Source of the DNA: Chionoecetes opilio
Lineage: Eukaryota; Arthropoda; Malacostraca; Decapoda; Majidae
Reading direction: 5' to 3'
Assembly (NCBI GenBank): GCA_016584305.1
Contig: JACEEZ010000329.1
Span: forward strand, 77,501 to 141,500
DNA: 64,000 nucleotides
Below the pieces are notes generated by a model. That model made no database searches, was not told the origin of the DNA, and saw only the letters and a list, made by a program, of their open reading frames with translations. The translations under genes were made by a program, and so were the position numbers. This document shows, piece by piece, positions 1-10,700 of this stretch; positions within the stretch are counted from its first letter, which is position 1, and every line of letters starts with the position of its first letter.

Positions 1-41
1 TCCCTTTTTTTAACGGTACCTAATGTTTCTGTACTTTCCTA

Positions 42-360
42 TCAAAGGGAGAAGAGAGAGAGAGGAGAGAGAGAGGGGAGGAGGAAAAGGAGAGAGAGAA
101 GAGAGAGAGAGAGAGAGAAGGGTTTAAGAGAGAGAGAGAGAGAAGAATTATTGGGGCGTTTCATTTTTTCATTAAAATCCTGACGGTTTACAGCGGAAAA
201 AAAAGGGAAAAAAAAGAGAAAATTTGTGTTGAAGTAATGACCAAAAAAAAAAGAGGAGAGAAGGGGGAGAGAGGAAAAGAAAAGGGGGCTGGAGAGAGAG
301 AGAGAGGGGAAGGAAAAGAGAGAGAGAGGGGAGAGAGAGAGAGAAGGGGGGGATAGGGGT
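42..360. repeat. GA-rich low-complexity tract
   Basis: Purine-rich sequence made of (GA)n runs and interrupted A runs. Open frames on either strand encode only Ser/Leu or Glu/Arg runs and are not credible proteins. Confidence 0.9.
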
Positions 361-426
361 ATGACTGATGCCCCTTGGGCCTTTTTCTGACGTGTCAAAT
401 GACCTTAAAGGGAAATCCGGGACGGT

Positions 427-632
427 ACTTGGAGGAGGAGGAGGAGGAGGAGGAGGAGGGGAGGGAGGGAAGGGGGGAAAAGGGAAAAGGAAGAGGAGGA
501 GGAAGAGGAAAAAGGAAAAGGAAAAGGAAGGGGGGAAAAGGAAAAGGAGGGGGAAGGAGAGGAGGGGGAGAGGAGGGGGAAAAGGAAGAGGAAGAGGAAG
601 AGGAGAGGAGGAGGAGGAGGAGGAGGAGGATT
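427..632. repeat. (GGA)n / (AGG)n imperfect trinucleotide tract
   Basis: A long all-purine stretch of GGA, GGAA and GAA units. The strand asymmetry is complete for about 200 bases, so triplex or G-rich structure is possible. No gene is seen. Confidence 0.9.
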
Positions 633-659
633 ATCATTACAACTCTTTCCAATTTTAGC

Positions 660-1085
660 CTTTGTTATCTCTATAGTATAAAAAAAACTCCCTTAAAAGA
701 ACAGTACCTATCTGACTCATATTCAAACCATCAACAACCCCCACCTCTCTCTCTCTCTCTCTCCCTCATACACACCCTCCCCAGTCTAACCTAATAATCT
801 CCTGACGAGGCTGCAGGACAAGGGATGCACAGAAGGCCACGAGACACTACTACCCAAGCTGTCTGTCTGTCTTACATACCCTGGGGCAATGCTGGTCTGG
901 CCTAAGGGGGGTGGGGGGTGGGGGGTGGAAAAGTATCGGTGATGATAGTAGTAGTGGTTGGGGTAAAGTCAATTGTCTAGCCTATCCATTCCTCCTACAC
1001 AAGAGACAGGGACATAAAACTCGATGCAAGAACTAGATTGGTAGGCCAGCAGAAGGGTTTCATTCCATACATGGGTGGGGGCTAC

Positions 1086-1125
<40 letters not shown>

Positions 1126-2790
1126 AATCTATTTATACATACGAGTTTAGCAGCCTATCTTTTACATGGGTTTTTTATTTTTTTATTACTGTCTGTATTT
1201 TTTCTTGTCTGTCCATATCCCTGTCCTTGGCTGTCTGAAGGTCTGAAGTTCTTTATGTCTATTCCTGTCTGTCTGTCTTCTCTATCTCAACATCTTTCCT
1301 GCTATATACATAAGAGTTTTACCAGCAGTCTGTCTATTACTGTCTCTTTTGTCAGCATATCACTGTCCATGGATGTCTTAAGTTATTTATGTCTATTCCT
1401 GTCTGCCTGTCTCTATTTCTGTCACAGCCTCTTTCCTGCTAAGATATGTAACATACAAACAATATAACTTTTCAGGGTCCGTGGCTGTTTTAAGTTCTCT
1501 GTCTGTCCGTCTGTCTGTCCGTCTGTCTCTATCTCTGTCACAGCCTCTTTCATGCTAAGATATGTAATTATGTATCAGACGATTATGATACGAACATTAT
1601 AATTTTTTCGTCGGTGTTACAATAATAACAACAACAGCGACAACAAGATTAATTCACAACCAGCTTCACCTGACTCACTGGCTTCCACGGCTAAATCACA
1701 AAAAAAGCTTCTACTTCCTCAAACAAAGCTGAACATTTACGTGATAAATCTGAAATAATCCTACGTCCGCCAGGCCCGCACGTCTATATCATCTATTTTT
1801 TTTTTCCCCTCCCGCCTGGCTAACTGTTCATAGCCATTGCTCAGGATAACTGTCTGAAGTGAACACAAATTATTTACCTTCGTGGTAAGCCGAGCATCAG
1901 TTTACTAACTTTACTTACGTGTTTCTGATGGTTACAGGGAGTTTCGTACACAAGTTGTTTCGTACCCAAGTTTTGTTAGTTGTTTCGTACACCGATTTTG
2001 AGTTTTTTCGTACATACCGGGTGTCGAATCGTAACTCTAGTAGTCAAGTTCAACTCTGAGCTGAGTGTACGAAACGACTATGGTTTCATATAGGTTACGA
2101 AACAACTTTTTGGTGTACGAATCTACTTGTGTAGGAAAGAACTGCACCGTTTATGATCACTCACCTGTCGAATTGGCTGTTTATCTATTTGTAAGTGTAG
2201 AATTCGTGTTTGAACAAAAAAAAATGTTGACAAAAAGAGGTTTGTCATATCTCTCTCTCTCTCTCTCCAGGTACTTTTTAAATGAGTTTCAATATTACGA
2301 AGAACAGGAATTTAGGGAAAGGAAAAAAAATGAGTGACAAACATTTACACCCTTATCTTGTCAATGGGTGGGGGGGGGGGGAGGCTGTTTGATCTATTAT
2401 ATATGTTATCTTGTTAAATGTTATCTTGTATCTATGGTATAAATGTAAATATATCTATCCTTGTAAATATATATATCTGTTATAAATGTATTATCTGTAA
2501 TCTCGTCCATGGGTGGGTAGGAGGGAGGCCGGGGGGGGAGAAGAGGCTGTTTAATATTATTAGAAAGTGCTGGTGGTGTGATGATGGTAAATGCTGGTGG
2601 TGTAATGGTGTTGGTGGTGATGGTTGTGGTGATAATGATAAAGGTGAAGGAAATGGTGATGATGGTAGTAGTGGTTATGGTGGCGATATTGTTGTTGGTG
2701 GTGACAATATTATCATTGTTATTATTGTTAGTAATATTGGTAGTTGAGGAAGTGATGGGGTAATGCTGATGATGCTAAACTATAGATATT
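660..2790. other. Gene-free stretch with short simple repeats
   Basis: No coding exon is recognised. It holds a (CA)n tract at about 1087-1122, a (CTGT)n-rich region at 1200-1560 in which a ~55-base segment ending 'ctgctaagatatgtaa' recurs near 1440 and 1552, and several spaced 'gtttcgtac' motifs at 1940-2100. A TGG/GAT-rich stretch lies at 2570-2760. Confidence 0.6.
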
Positions 2791-2791
2791 T

Positions 2792-2800
2792 GAAGTAGTT

Positions 2801-2863
<63 letters not shown>

Positions 2864-2900
2864 TAGTAATAGTTGTAGTAGTAGTAGTAGTAGTAGTAGA
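2792..2900. repeat. (GTA)n microsatellite
   Basis: Near-perfect trinucleotide array of about 35 units, interrupted once near 2862-2875. Confidence 0.92.
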
Positions 2901-2986
2901 AGAAATGTTACATACTGTTGTTACTGGCAGTAGTAGACATGCATACTAATTATCTTACACTTTTGAGCGGGAAAACACACACGACA

Positions 2987-3155
<169 letters not shown>

Positions 3156-3308
3156 ATGACAGGATACTGCATAAACGTCTTGCATAAACCTCCATCTACA
3201 CACATTTTCACCCCTTAATTAATAACACACAACCTATTCACATCCCCCATACACCCCCGGATAATACCCCCATCACCCATACACCCCAGAAAACCCCCCC
3301 AGACTCAC

Positions 3309-3356
3309 CCAGGTAACGAGGGCGCTCCTCATAAACTCCTTCACCTGGTCTGACAT
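3309..3356 (-). CDS. Girdin/CCDC88-like protein, first coding exon (gene continues off the left edge)
   Basis: The minus strand reads MSDQVKEFMRSALVTW and then a good splice donor (GTGAGT) at 3308. The string 'F-M-x-S-x-L-V-T-W' followed by an expected V-K matches the conserved start of Girdin/Daple (CCDC88) proteins, where it opens the N-terminal HOOK microtubule-binding domain that precedes a long coiled coil. That family links actin and microtubules and modulates G-alpha signalling. The sequence on the 5' side (about 3360-3660) is GC- and CpG-richer than its surroundings, as expected of a 5'UTR and promoter, though no TATA box was identified. The next exon, which should begin with V-K-T-F-like residues, is outside the window. 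Only 16 residues support the call, so the family is likely rather than certain; the related HOOK proteins are the main alternative. Confidence 0.6.
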
Positions 3357-3665
3357 GTTGACCACCACACGCGAGTCCGCCGGAAACACACGCACACACG
3401 CACATTCACATCATATTCAGCCCCACACCTCGCAGGGCGCCGCCGTAACCGTGTATCACTTCACTCTTATATTTGCACCCTCGGAATTAACACGTCTAGC
3501 GTCACTTTCATATTTCCAGTAATTCGTCTCCTGTAAGGGACGCCGCACTCCACCCGTCGCGCGGAGAAATGACACTGAGCTCATTCAACTGATTCAAGGG
3601 AGGTGAGGTGACCGCCCCGGCAGCGAGTTCCTCTACTACACCGGAAAAAGCTCGTACCGCATTTC
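3357..3665 (-). promoter_or_regulatory. Putative 5'UTR/promoter of the Girdin-like gene
   Basis: CpG-containing sequence (for example around 3420-3450, 3535-3570 and 3610-3660) directly upstream of the ATG at 3356 on the minus strand. It is one of the few non-repetitive stretches here. The role is inferred from position and composition only. Confidence 0.35.
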
Positions 3666-3719
3666 CTCCTGCAAATTATCATGACACCAAAGAATTTACA
3701 TCATAAGATTCTGCACTGA

Positions 3720-5030
3720 AAAAACACTTCCATTGGACATTGCACTGTATGGGGAACATCATAATTTTTTTCTTATGGTTAATATTAGTTTTTTTCGTTT
3801 TTTTGCCTAGAATCATCAAAGGTGACTCCAGAAAAATGTAACAAGGTCTCAAACGTAACTTTATTGAGTATTTTGGGATCTTATAATCAACACTGGTAGC
3901 CGTGGTGATGAAACCAAAAATAAGTCCTAATTACAAATGAGAAAGCTTGACTCCCAGAAAAGTTATTTGTAATGTTTGTCAATGCCTTTCCCAAGCATCA
4001 AATGTCTCCCATCTGACTGGTTGACATTAATCTATCAACAACTAGGAGGGGGGGGGGGGGGCACTCAGTAGAGCGCATACCTCCGCCCGAATATTTAATC
4101 AATTGGTTGCATGATATATATATACTATATATATGCACTCAGTATGAGCGCATACCTCTGGCCGAAAATTCATCAATTGGTTGCCATGGCAACAGTTGTC
4201 AATAGATTTCATCCAAAATTAAATCAGTTCTTCCTTATACCAAATAGACTTGGTATACCGAGTTTGGTCCAAATCTATTCGTAACTTTTCGAGAAATCCT
4301 GTACACTAACAAACAGACAGACAGACAGACAGATCGGGGTGAAAACATAACCCCTCCAACTTCGTTGGCGGAGGTAATTAGCAGAATAAGATCACGAGAC
4401 ACCTTACAGAAGAATTGATTATCTCTTATTATATATGTTTTTTGTAGGTAGGGGACAAACACATAAGGGCGCTTTTTTTTCTGCTCTCGACTAACCTCTA
4501 TATGATGTTAAAAATCCGTAAACAGCAGAAAAAGGATGTATAGAAGGTTCCTATGTTTCTATTGTATGAGATTCCTATGTTTCTATTGTATGAGGTTCCT
4601 ATGTTCCTTGTACGAGGGTGGGTGGAACGGTGTGTGTAGGGTGAAGGTTGAGAGAGAGAGCACTGCCCGTAAACTCACTACTTCCAGGTCACCTCCACCC
4701 CTCATTCTCATCTTGACCTCTCTCCATGACCCCTCACTCTCACCTACTTCTTAATGCTGTAGCTGTACTTATTTGTAGGTTATACATTCCTCAGAAAACA
4801 AACTAAGATAAATAGATGTTTTCTCTTATCATCCTGACTACGTTCTTTTCTGTATCTATTCAGTCTGAGATTGATTTTTCAGTTATAGATAATTTACGTA
4901 TTTGATGTCACTCAGTATTCAAGAGGCGAGACCTTGCTGTTGTTTAATTTTCTATCCACCTTTTCACCCTTCCTCCATTAACTGTTATAATCCAGCACTC
5001 TAGAATGTTAGTACAAAGTGTTAGTATAGT
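3720..5030. repeat. Dispersed repeat region with (CAGA)n and an embedded X-box-like palindrome
   Basis: At 4060-4380 two related segments occur in tandem ('gagcgcatacctc', then 'caattggttgc'), followed by (CAGA)n at 4313-4331 and 'ttcgttggcggaggtaa'. This looks like a dispersed repeat of the kind common in marine invertebrates. The second copy contains GTTGCCATGGCAAC at 4180-4193, a perfect palindrome identical to an RFX X-box. A 19-base segment 'ggttcctatgtttctattg' recurs at 4547-4600. No coding exon is seen. Confidence 0.5.
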
Positions 5031-5038
5031 GTTAGTAT

Positions 5039-6561
5039 CAGGGCTGGATTTAGTCCTGTGGAGGCCCCTGGGCAGCCTCTGTGTGGAGGCCCTACTTCAT
5101 TACAAAATTTTACAAAGTATGAGGTGCCAAGCGAAGCAAGACTGCGCAGCTGGGGGATTCGGGGGACTTTTTGGAAATTTTAGCCTTTTTAGGAGCATTT
5201 TGAAGCAATAAGCAAAGCTAAATTGAGAAAGTATATTAGCTATAGTATATTGTGACAAAATTGGCGTACTCTATGACCTAATTGGGTAAAAAAAAAATTG
5301 TTTTAAGTGGACACAGCTCAATGAAGTATTCAGATTGAGAAGTAACACATTGATGTTGCGAGACTATGAGTCGGGTCACCCCTTGTTAAAAGCATGAAGT
5401 ATAGGAGTAGCCTAAGCCCCATATTTTCTTAAATTTGAGCTCACTGCCTAGAAATTTGGTTGATATGAAATTTACTGACGGGAGTTACTTTCAAGGTTAA
5501 TTTATTTTTAATGAGTTTTTCTTGTATATATGAATTATATGAAACTTTGACCTAAATCACTGGCTATAGTCTAGCTACAGTCGATGCCATGCCTACCTAA
5601 AAAGAGGCTGTTGGCTTCCGATTAAAGCATCAAGGCCATCAAGCAACACTAGCTAGGCAGTTGGATATAAGATAAATTATTAATTTGATTAAAAATTAAG
5701 GCCTCTTGATTTGAAGAAATTTATTATATAAATATACAAAAAAATATGGTAAATTTCTATTGTTTGCCCATACTCTTCCTCTTCCCCAAACAAGCTTGGG
5801 AACCTGTGGGAATGCGGGGTTTCGGGTGGGGAACAAATAAAGCGTCGGAAACACGTATTTTTGGAGTTATGTAAAAGAGCCAAAATACCCTAGATCTAGA
5901 ATAATTTTCCTAGATCTAGGAAAATTTAACCTAACCTAACCTCGCGAGGGGGCTCCATTCCCATCGACCTCCCAGTAATCTAACCTAACCTAACCTAGCG
6001 GGGGGCTCTGCCCCTCTCGACCCCGGTTAATTTAACCTAACCTCTTGGCAATAATCACCCGATAATCTAACATAACCTAATTTAACCTAACCTTCTAAGC
6101 TCTAACGGAGGGGCTCCGTCCCTCTAGACTCCCCGGCAACCTAACAAAATTTGACCTTACCCTAAGTGGGAGGGGGGGGAGGGGCTCGACACTCCGGTTA
6201 TCATTTTGTTTGTGAGGATCGTCAGGTTTACACGTCTCTGGACTTAAAAGAAATGCAATCTATTTTCCCTAGATCTAGGGAATTTTGACCATTTATACTA
6301 CACCCCTTGCTCAAAAACTATGGGGTTGCGACGCATATTTTGTACCCCAGCCAAATATCTCGCTTTAGCCCAGGTCCCCAAACTTGTTTTGGGGGAGAGG
6401 GGAGAGTATGGGCAAACAGTAGAATAATACCAGAAATAATACCAGTAAATAAATAAATAAGAACAAAAATTGTAATATGTTGAGGCCCCAGGCCCCATTT
6501 TGTGGAGGCCCCCTGATTGTGGAGGCCCCTGGGCAGCTGCCCACTCCTAAATCCGGCCCTG
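5039..6561. mobile_element. Non-autonomous hAT-type element, complete, with 8-bp target duplication
   Basis: The ends are inverted (CAGGGCTGGATTTAG on the left, CTAAATCCGGCCCTG on the right) and are flanked by a perfect 8-bp direct repeat GTTAGTAT at 5031-5038 and 6562-6569. CAGGG termini with 8-bp duplications are the hallmark of hAT transposons. The 1523-bp interior has no transposase. It carries runs of AACCT (the arthropod telomere motif, 5930-6080) and the palindrome CCTAGATCTAGG. A second, right-truncated copy lies at 55007-56240. Confidence 0.88.
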
Positions 6562-6599
6562 GTTAGTATAGTGCAATTATGCTAAGTCTTTAATAAAGG

Positions 6600-7205
6600 G
6601 TTAGTCTTAATGGTTCTAAATCTGAATGGGGGCAGGTAACAAGTGGGGTTCCACAGATTGTCTGTTTTTGGGGCCAATATTATTTTTGATTTACATCAAT
6701 GACTTAGACTGTGGGATTAGCAGTGATATCAGATGGTTTGCTGATGATATATAGGTAGGTAGGGTTATTAGATCAGTCTGATTTAACTGGCTTGCAGGGA
6801 GACTTAGATAAGTTAAACGAGCGGGTAGTCAGGTGGCAGATGGAATTTAATATTGACAAGTATAGCGTAATTAATGTTGGTAGAGAAAATCATGGTAATA
6901 GGTACACTATACGCAATGTATCACTAAAATATCAGAAGGCGAGAAAAATTTGAGTGTGCGGGTAAGCTCAGACCTCCGTTCTCGGAAACCATATATTGAG
7001 GCAGAAATAGAGTTTATAGGGTTTTAGGATTCATCGCCAGGAGTATTAAAAGTAGAAGTGCTGAGGTTATTCTAAAGCTTTATTTGGCTCTAGTCAGACC
7101 TCACCTAGACTATGCAGTACAGCTTTGGTCCCTGTATTATATATAGGATGAATATAGCCTTGTTAGAATCAGTGCAGAGAAGGATGACCAAAATGATACA
7201 GGGGA
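6600..7205 (+). pseudogene. Decayed CR1-like LINE reverse transcriptase fragment
   Basis: In shifting frames the plus strand reads pieces of a CR1-type reverse transcriptase: a 'FLIYINDLD..ISSDI..FADDI' catalytic block near 6680-6750, 'LDKLNERVVRWQMEFNIDKY' near 6805-6865, and 'VLGFIARSIKSRSAEVILKLYLALVRPHLDYAVQLWS' near 7020-7130. Stops and frameshifts separate the blocks, so it is dead. The ORF at 7210-7605 following it shows no similarity I recognise. Confidence 0.8.
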
Positions 7206-7726
7206 TGTAGTGTGTGCAAAAAAATATTCAACACTTTTAAGGAAAAAACATGAGAAAACAACTAAGGACACACAAACACTTACAATCAATTTGATCAGCA
7301 TATCACAGATTTCTAGACACAAAACACATAACCCCTCAGCGCAACACTACCGTAGAATCATTCAATCTTCAGTACCAAGGGCCTGCAAACCAATCACAGT
7401 TGTCTATTTCACACTCTTACAGATTCTGGATGCAGGAAATTCACACTCACAGATGCCGGATATAGGAAATTCAAGACATCATTTGCTTGAAGTTAGCATT
7501 ACTAAACATAAAAAAAAAAGATGTATGTATGTACCAACAATCAATCATGCAATCAGTAATAACTCCCGAATTTTGGATAAGTTTTCCCAGCTGATGTACT
7601 TATAATATCCACACTGGTGAAGAGGATGCCATATTCAAAGGCGTGGTCAGGTCAGGAAGGTGAAAGGGAAAGGTCAGGAAAAAAGATCAGGCAAAGGGTG
7701 GTGTCAGGATGAGGAAATTCACACCA

Positions 7727-10700
7727 TTACGTTTCCGCAAAGTTAGAATACGGCGAGGTTGGTTTCTCTCTCTCCTTCTGGTACTCCATTGCAATCTTCT
7801 CATTAATCGTCTTCCAGTCTATGTTCACCTGAGGAAGAAACAGAATATGAATCAAGACTGAATAATTATAAACCATAACTATAACCTTAGTACTAGCCTG
7901 TATTGAAGAGAATGACAGTCGTATCAAAGTAAAAGAGAATTTGTTACTTCATGTACAGAGAAAGAATGGTGATAAGTAATTAAGAGATGTATGCTAAATA
8001 TTCTGTAAACCTGACCTCAACAATAACAGTCACATTCCCTTCATCCTACTCTTCAATACACTCCATCCTCCCTATACAATCTTCTTTAACAGACTGCCAA
8101 GTATCACTACCATAATTCTTCGTTTAGTTCTTTTTATAATATAAGTCCTGGCCGCAATAGATTAAAGCCGCTTGCTGCCCCACTGAGATGAGGTTGAGGT
8201 AATAACATGTAGGGGTGCATGTCATTACCTTTTGAACCTCCGTGTGGTGAGGTGACTAAGACTTTCAGGGGTTCGAATCCGACCTGATACTGTTATATAA
8301 TTTGTTCTTCTTTTAGCCAGGTGTCCATGCCCGTACCTGTTTGTTTCAATACACTCCATCCTCCCCATTTACCTTCTTTAACACTGACATTACTAACTAA
8401 CTCTAACTAAATACTAACGGACTCTATCAAAAGGCAGGCAAGTATCACTAATATAATTCTTCATTTTGTTCTTTTTTAAGCCCAGGTGTTCATGCCCGTA
8501 CCTGTTTATCATACTGCTGGAAGATCTTGCTGGTCTCTGTCTTGTTGAAGCGAGCCAAGTACCTCTTCCTGTAGGCGACCACAGTGTCCACGTGTGTCTT
8601 GTGTCTGATGGCCAGCTGCAGCGCCCGCTCAAAGTTGTAGGTCATCAGATTCAGCATTATGGCCCTGAAGTGGAGGCCAGACTGAACCAAGGTGGCCTCA
8701 GCGTCTCCTATGTGGCCTCCGAGCATGGCCATCTCTGCCGACCTCACCTCCTTGATGGGGATTTCCTTGATGTAGTGGATGTACTGCACCTTCTCAGCTT
8801 CATTGATTGCTGCGTAAGCCACCTCAGCAGTGTTGAGTTCCTTGTTAGCAGTGGCCATGGCTGCCAGACAGGCCCACACTATGTCGTCCTTCACAAACCT
8901 GGCCAGCCTCACTGCATCATCCCAGCGCTTGGCCGTGACATAGTTGTGCAGCAAAGCAGGATACGGGGAAACACTCGTGGCCACTAAACTGCCGTCTGCT
9001 CGCCTCACCGTCACCACAGAGTCCAGGAAGTTGTCAATCACAGCATTCTTGCCGTACTCTGCAGCGTCCCGCTCCATGGCCGTGGCCTGCAGCATGTCCC
9101 GGTCCACAAACACCACCCCGGGGTAGAACCACACCGTGAACTTTGAGTCCTGGAGGGCAGCCAGCATGTTGGCGCCGTCATTCCAGCACAGGGACTGCAC
9201 CATGCCGCCCAGCTTCACCGCCCGGCCCATGGCACCCACACGCTGCAGGGTCACCAGCAGCAGGTCACGGTTGCGGTCCACGATGGCCATGCGCCTCTCG
9301 TGGGCCGTCCCGACCTTGTCCAGCGCCACCTCCACTATCTCCAGCTTGTGGGACCAGGCCTTGCCGTCGTTCAGACCCTTGCCCGTGGTGGCGTCAAACA
9401 GATGCACGACCTTCTCGTCACTCTTGTCCCGGATGGCCAGCGTGTCGTTGGAGAGGGAGACGGTGCGGCTGTGGAGCACGTCCGTCCGCATGCCGGGCCA
9501 GCGCGGCGCACACAGCACCCGGCCGTCGTAGGAGTACACATAGACGTTGGCCCCGTCCACCAGCAGGAAGTGTCGCTCCGCCTGCATGATGAGGCTGACG
9601 CTGGACTCCTTGAGGTCAAAGATGAAGGGTGTGTTCCAGTTACGGGTGGAGTAGATGTAGCCCTGGGAGGAGGTGATGATGACCATGTAGCCGTAAGCGA
9701 GGGACACGTTGATGATGCGATCCCTCATCTCCAGCTTCTCCCACGCCTCGTTGGTGACGTCGCGCAGTGCGATGCTCTTACGGCTGGTCACCGTGGCCTC
9801 GTAGTTCTTCCACTCCAAGTGCTTCTCGATAATGTGGGCAAATATGACGTGGCCGTTACCGCAAGCCCCTGCAAACTGCGTGCCGTCACTCGACCAGGCA
9901 ATGTTGAAGATGCTGCCGGTGCTGGGTTTCTCGAGGGAGTGACACCAGCCGGCCTTGTCACACAGCCTGAGGGTGTTGAAGGAGCCCACAGCAAAGAGCT
10001 GGCCATCGGGGGACCAGGCCAGGGAGGTGATGGGGTGGTGGTGGGGGGCGGAGGTGTACAGCTGGCGGCCAAAGTTGTCCCACACGCGGTACTTGGTGTC
10101 CTCCCCGCCGGACAGGATGAGGCCTGTGTTGGGGTTCCAGGCCACCTTCAGGATCACGCCGTCGTGCGCCTTCCACTGTGAAGCAAAAACATTCAAGTTA
10201 CTGAAAGGAAATATTGCATCAATGATATCAAGAATGCTATACATAATACCAATCCACAGATAGATTCAGACAGACTCATGATTCTAAAGGGGATTCTAAT
10301 CTCTTTATATAACTCAACAACACTAGACCTTTCTGACTCTTGTAGCTATATCTTGCAGCTCTACCCCAGTACACTATATAAGACACAGCAAAATGACTTG
10401 GCTTGACTCGTACCCAGCCGTGATTCATCGTGGTTTACCTGTATGGGTTTTGAGTTAGGGGCGAGTGGTTTGATGATGAGGTTGGTGCCCGTGGTGTAGA
10501 GTACTGCATCAGAGTCCGGGGCCCAGGCCGCCCCGTACACTGGCAGGGACACCTGGGCCAGCGTGGACCTCAGCATGCCACTGCGGGACCAGATCTTCAC
10601 CAGGCCGTCCTCACCCGCTGGAATGGTGGATGCTTTGTCTTAACCCCTTGAGGCCCACAACGTAATTTCCATTGTAATTTGGGTACCATTAGACGATTTT

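Noticed and set aside
9300..10181. 293-aa plus-strand frame and other frames over 8466-10263
   Set aside because: Shadows of IFT80 exon 5, which is confirmed by protein similarity, splice sites and phase.
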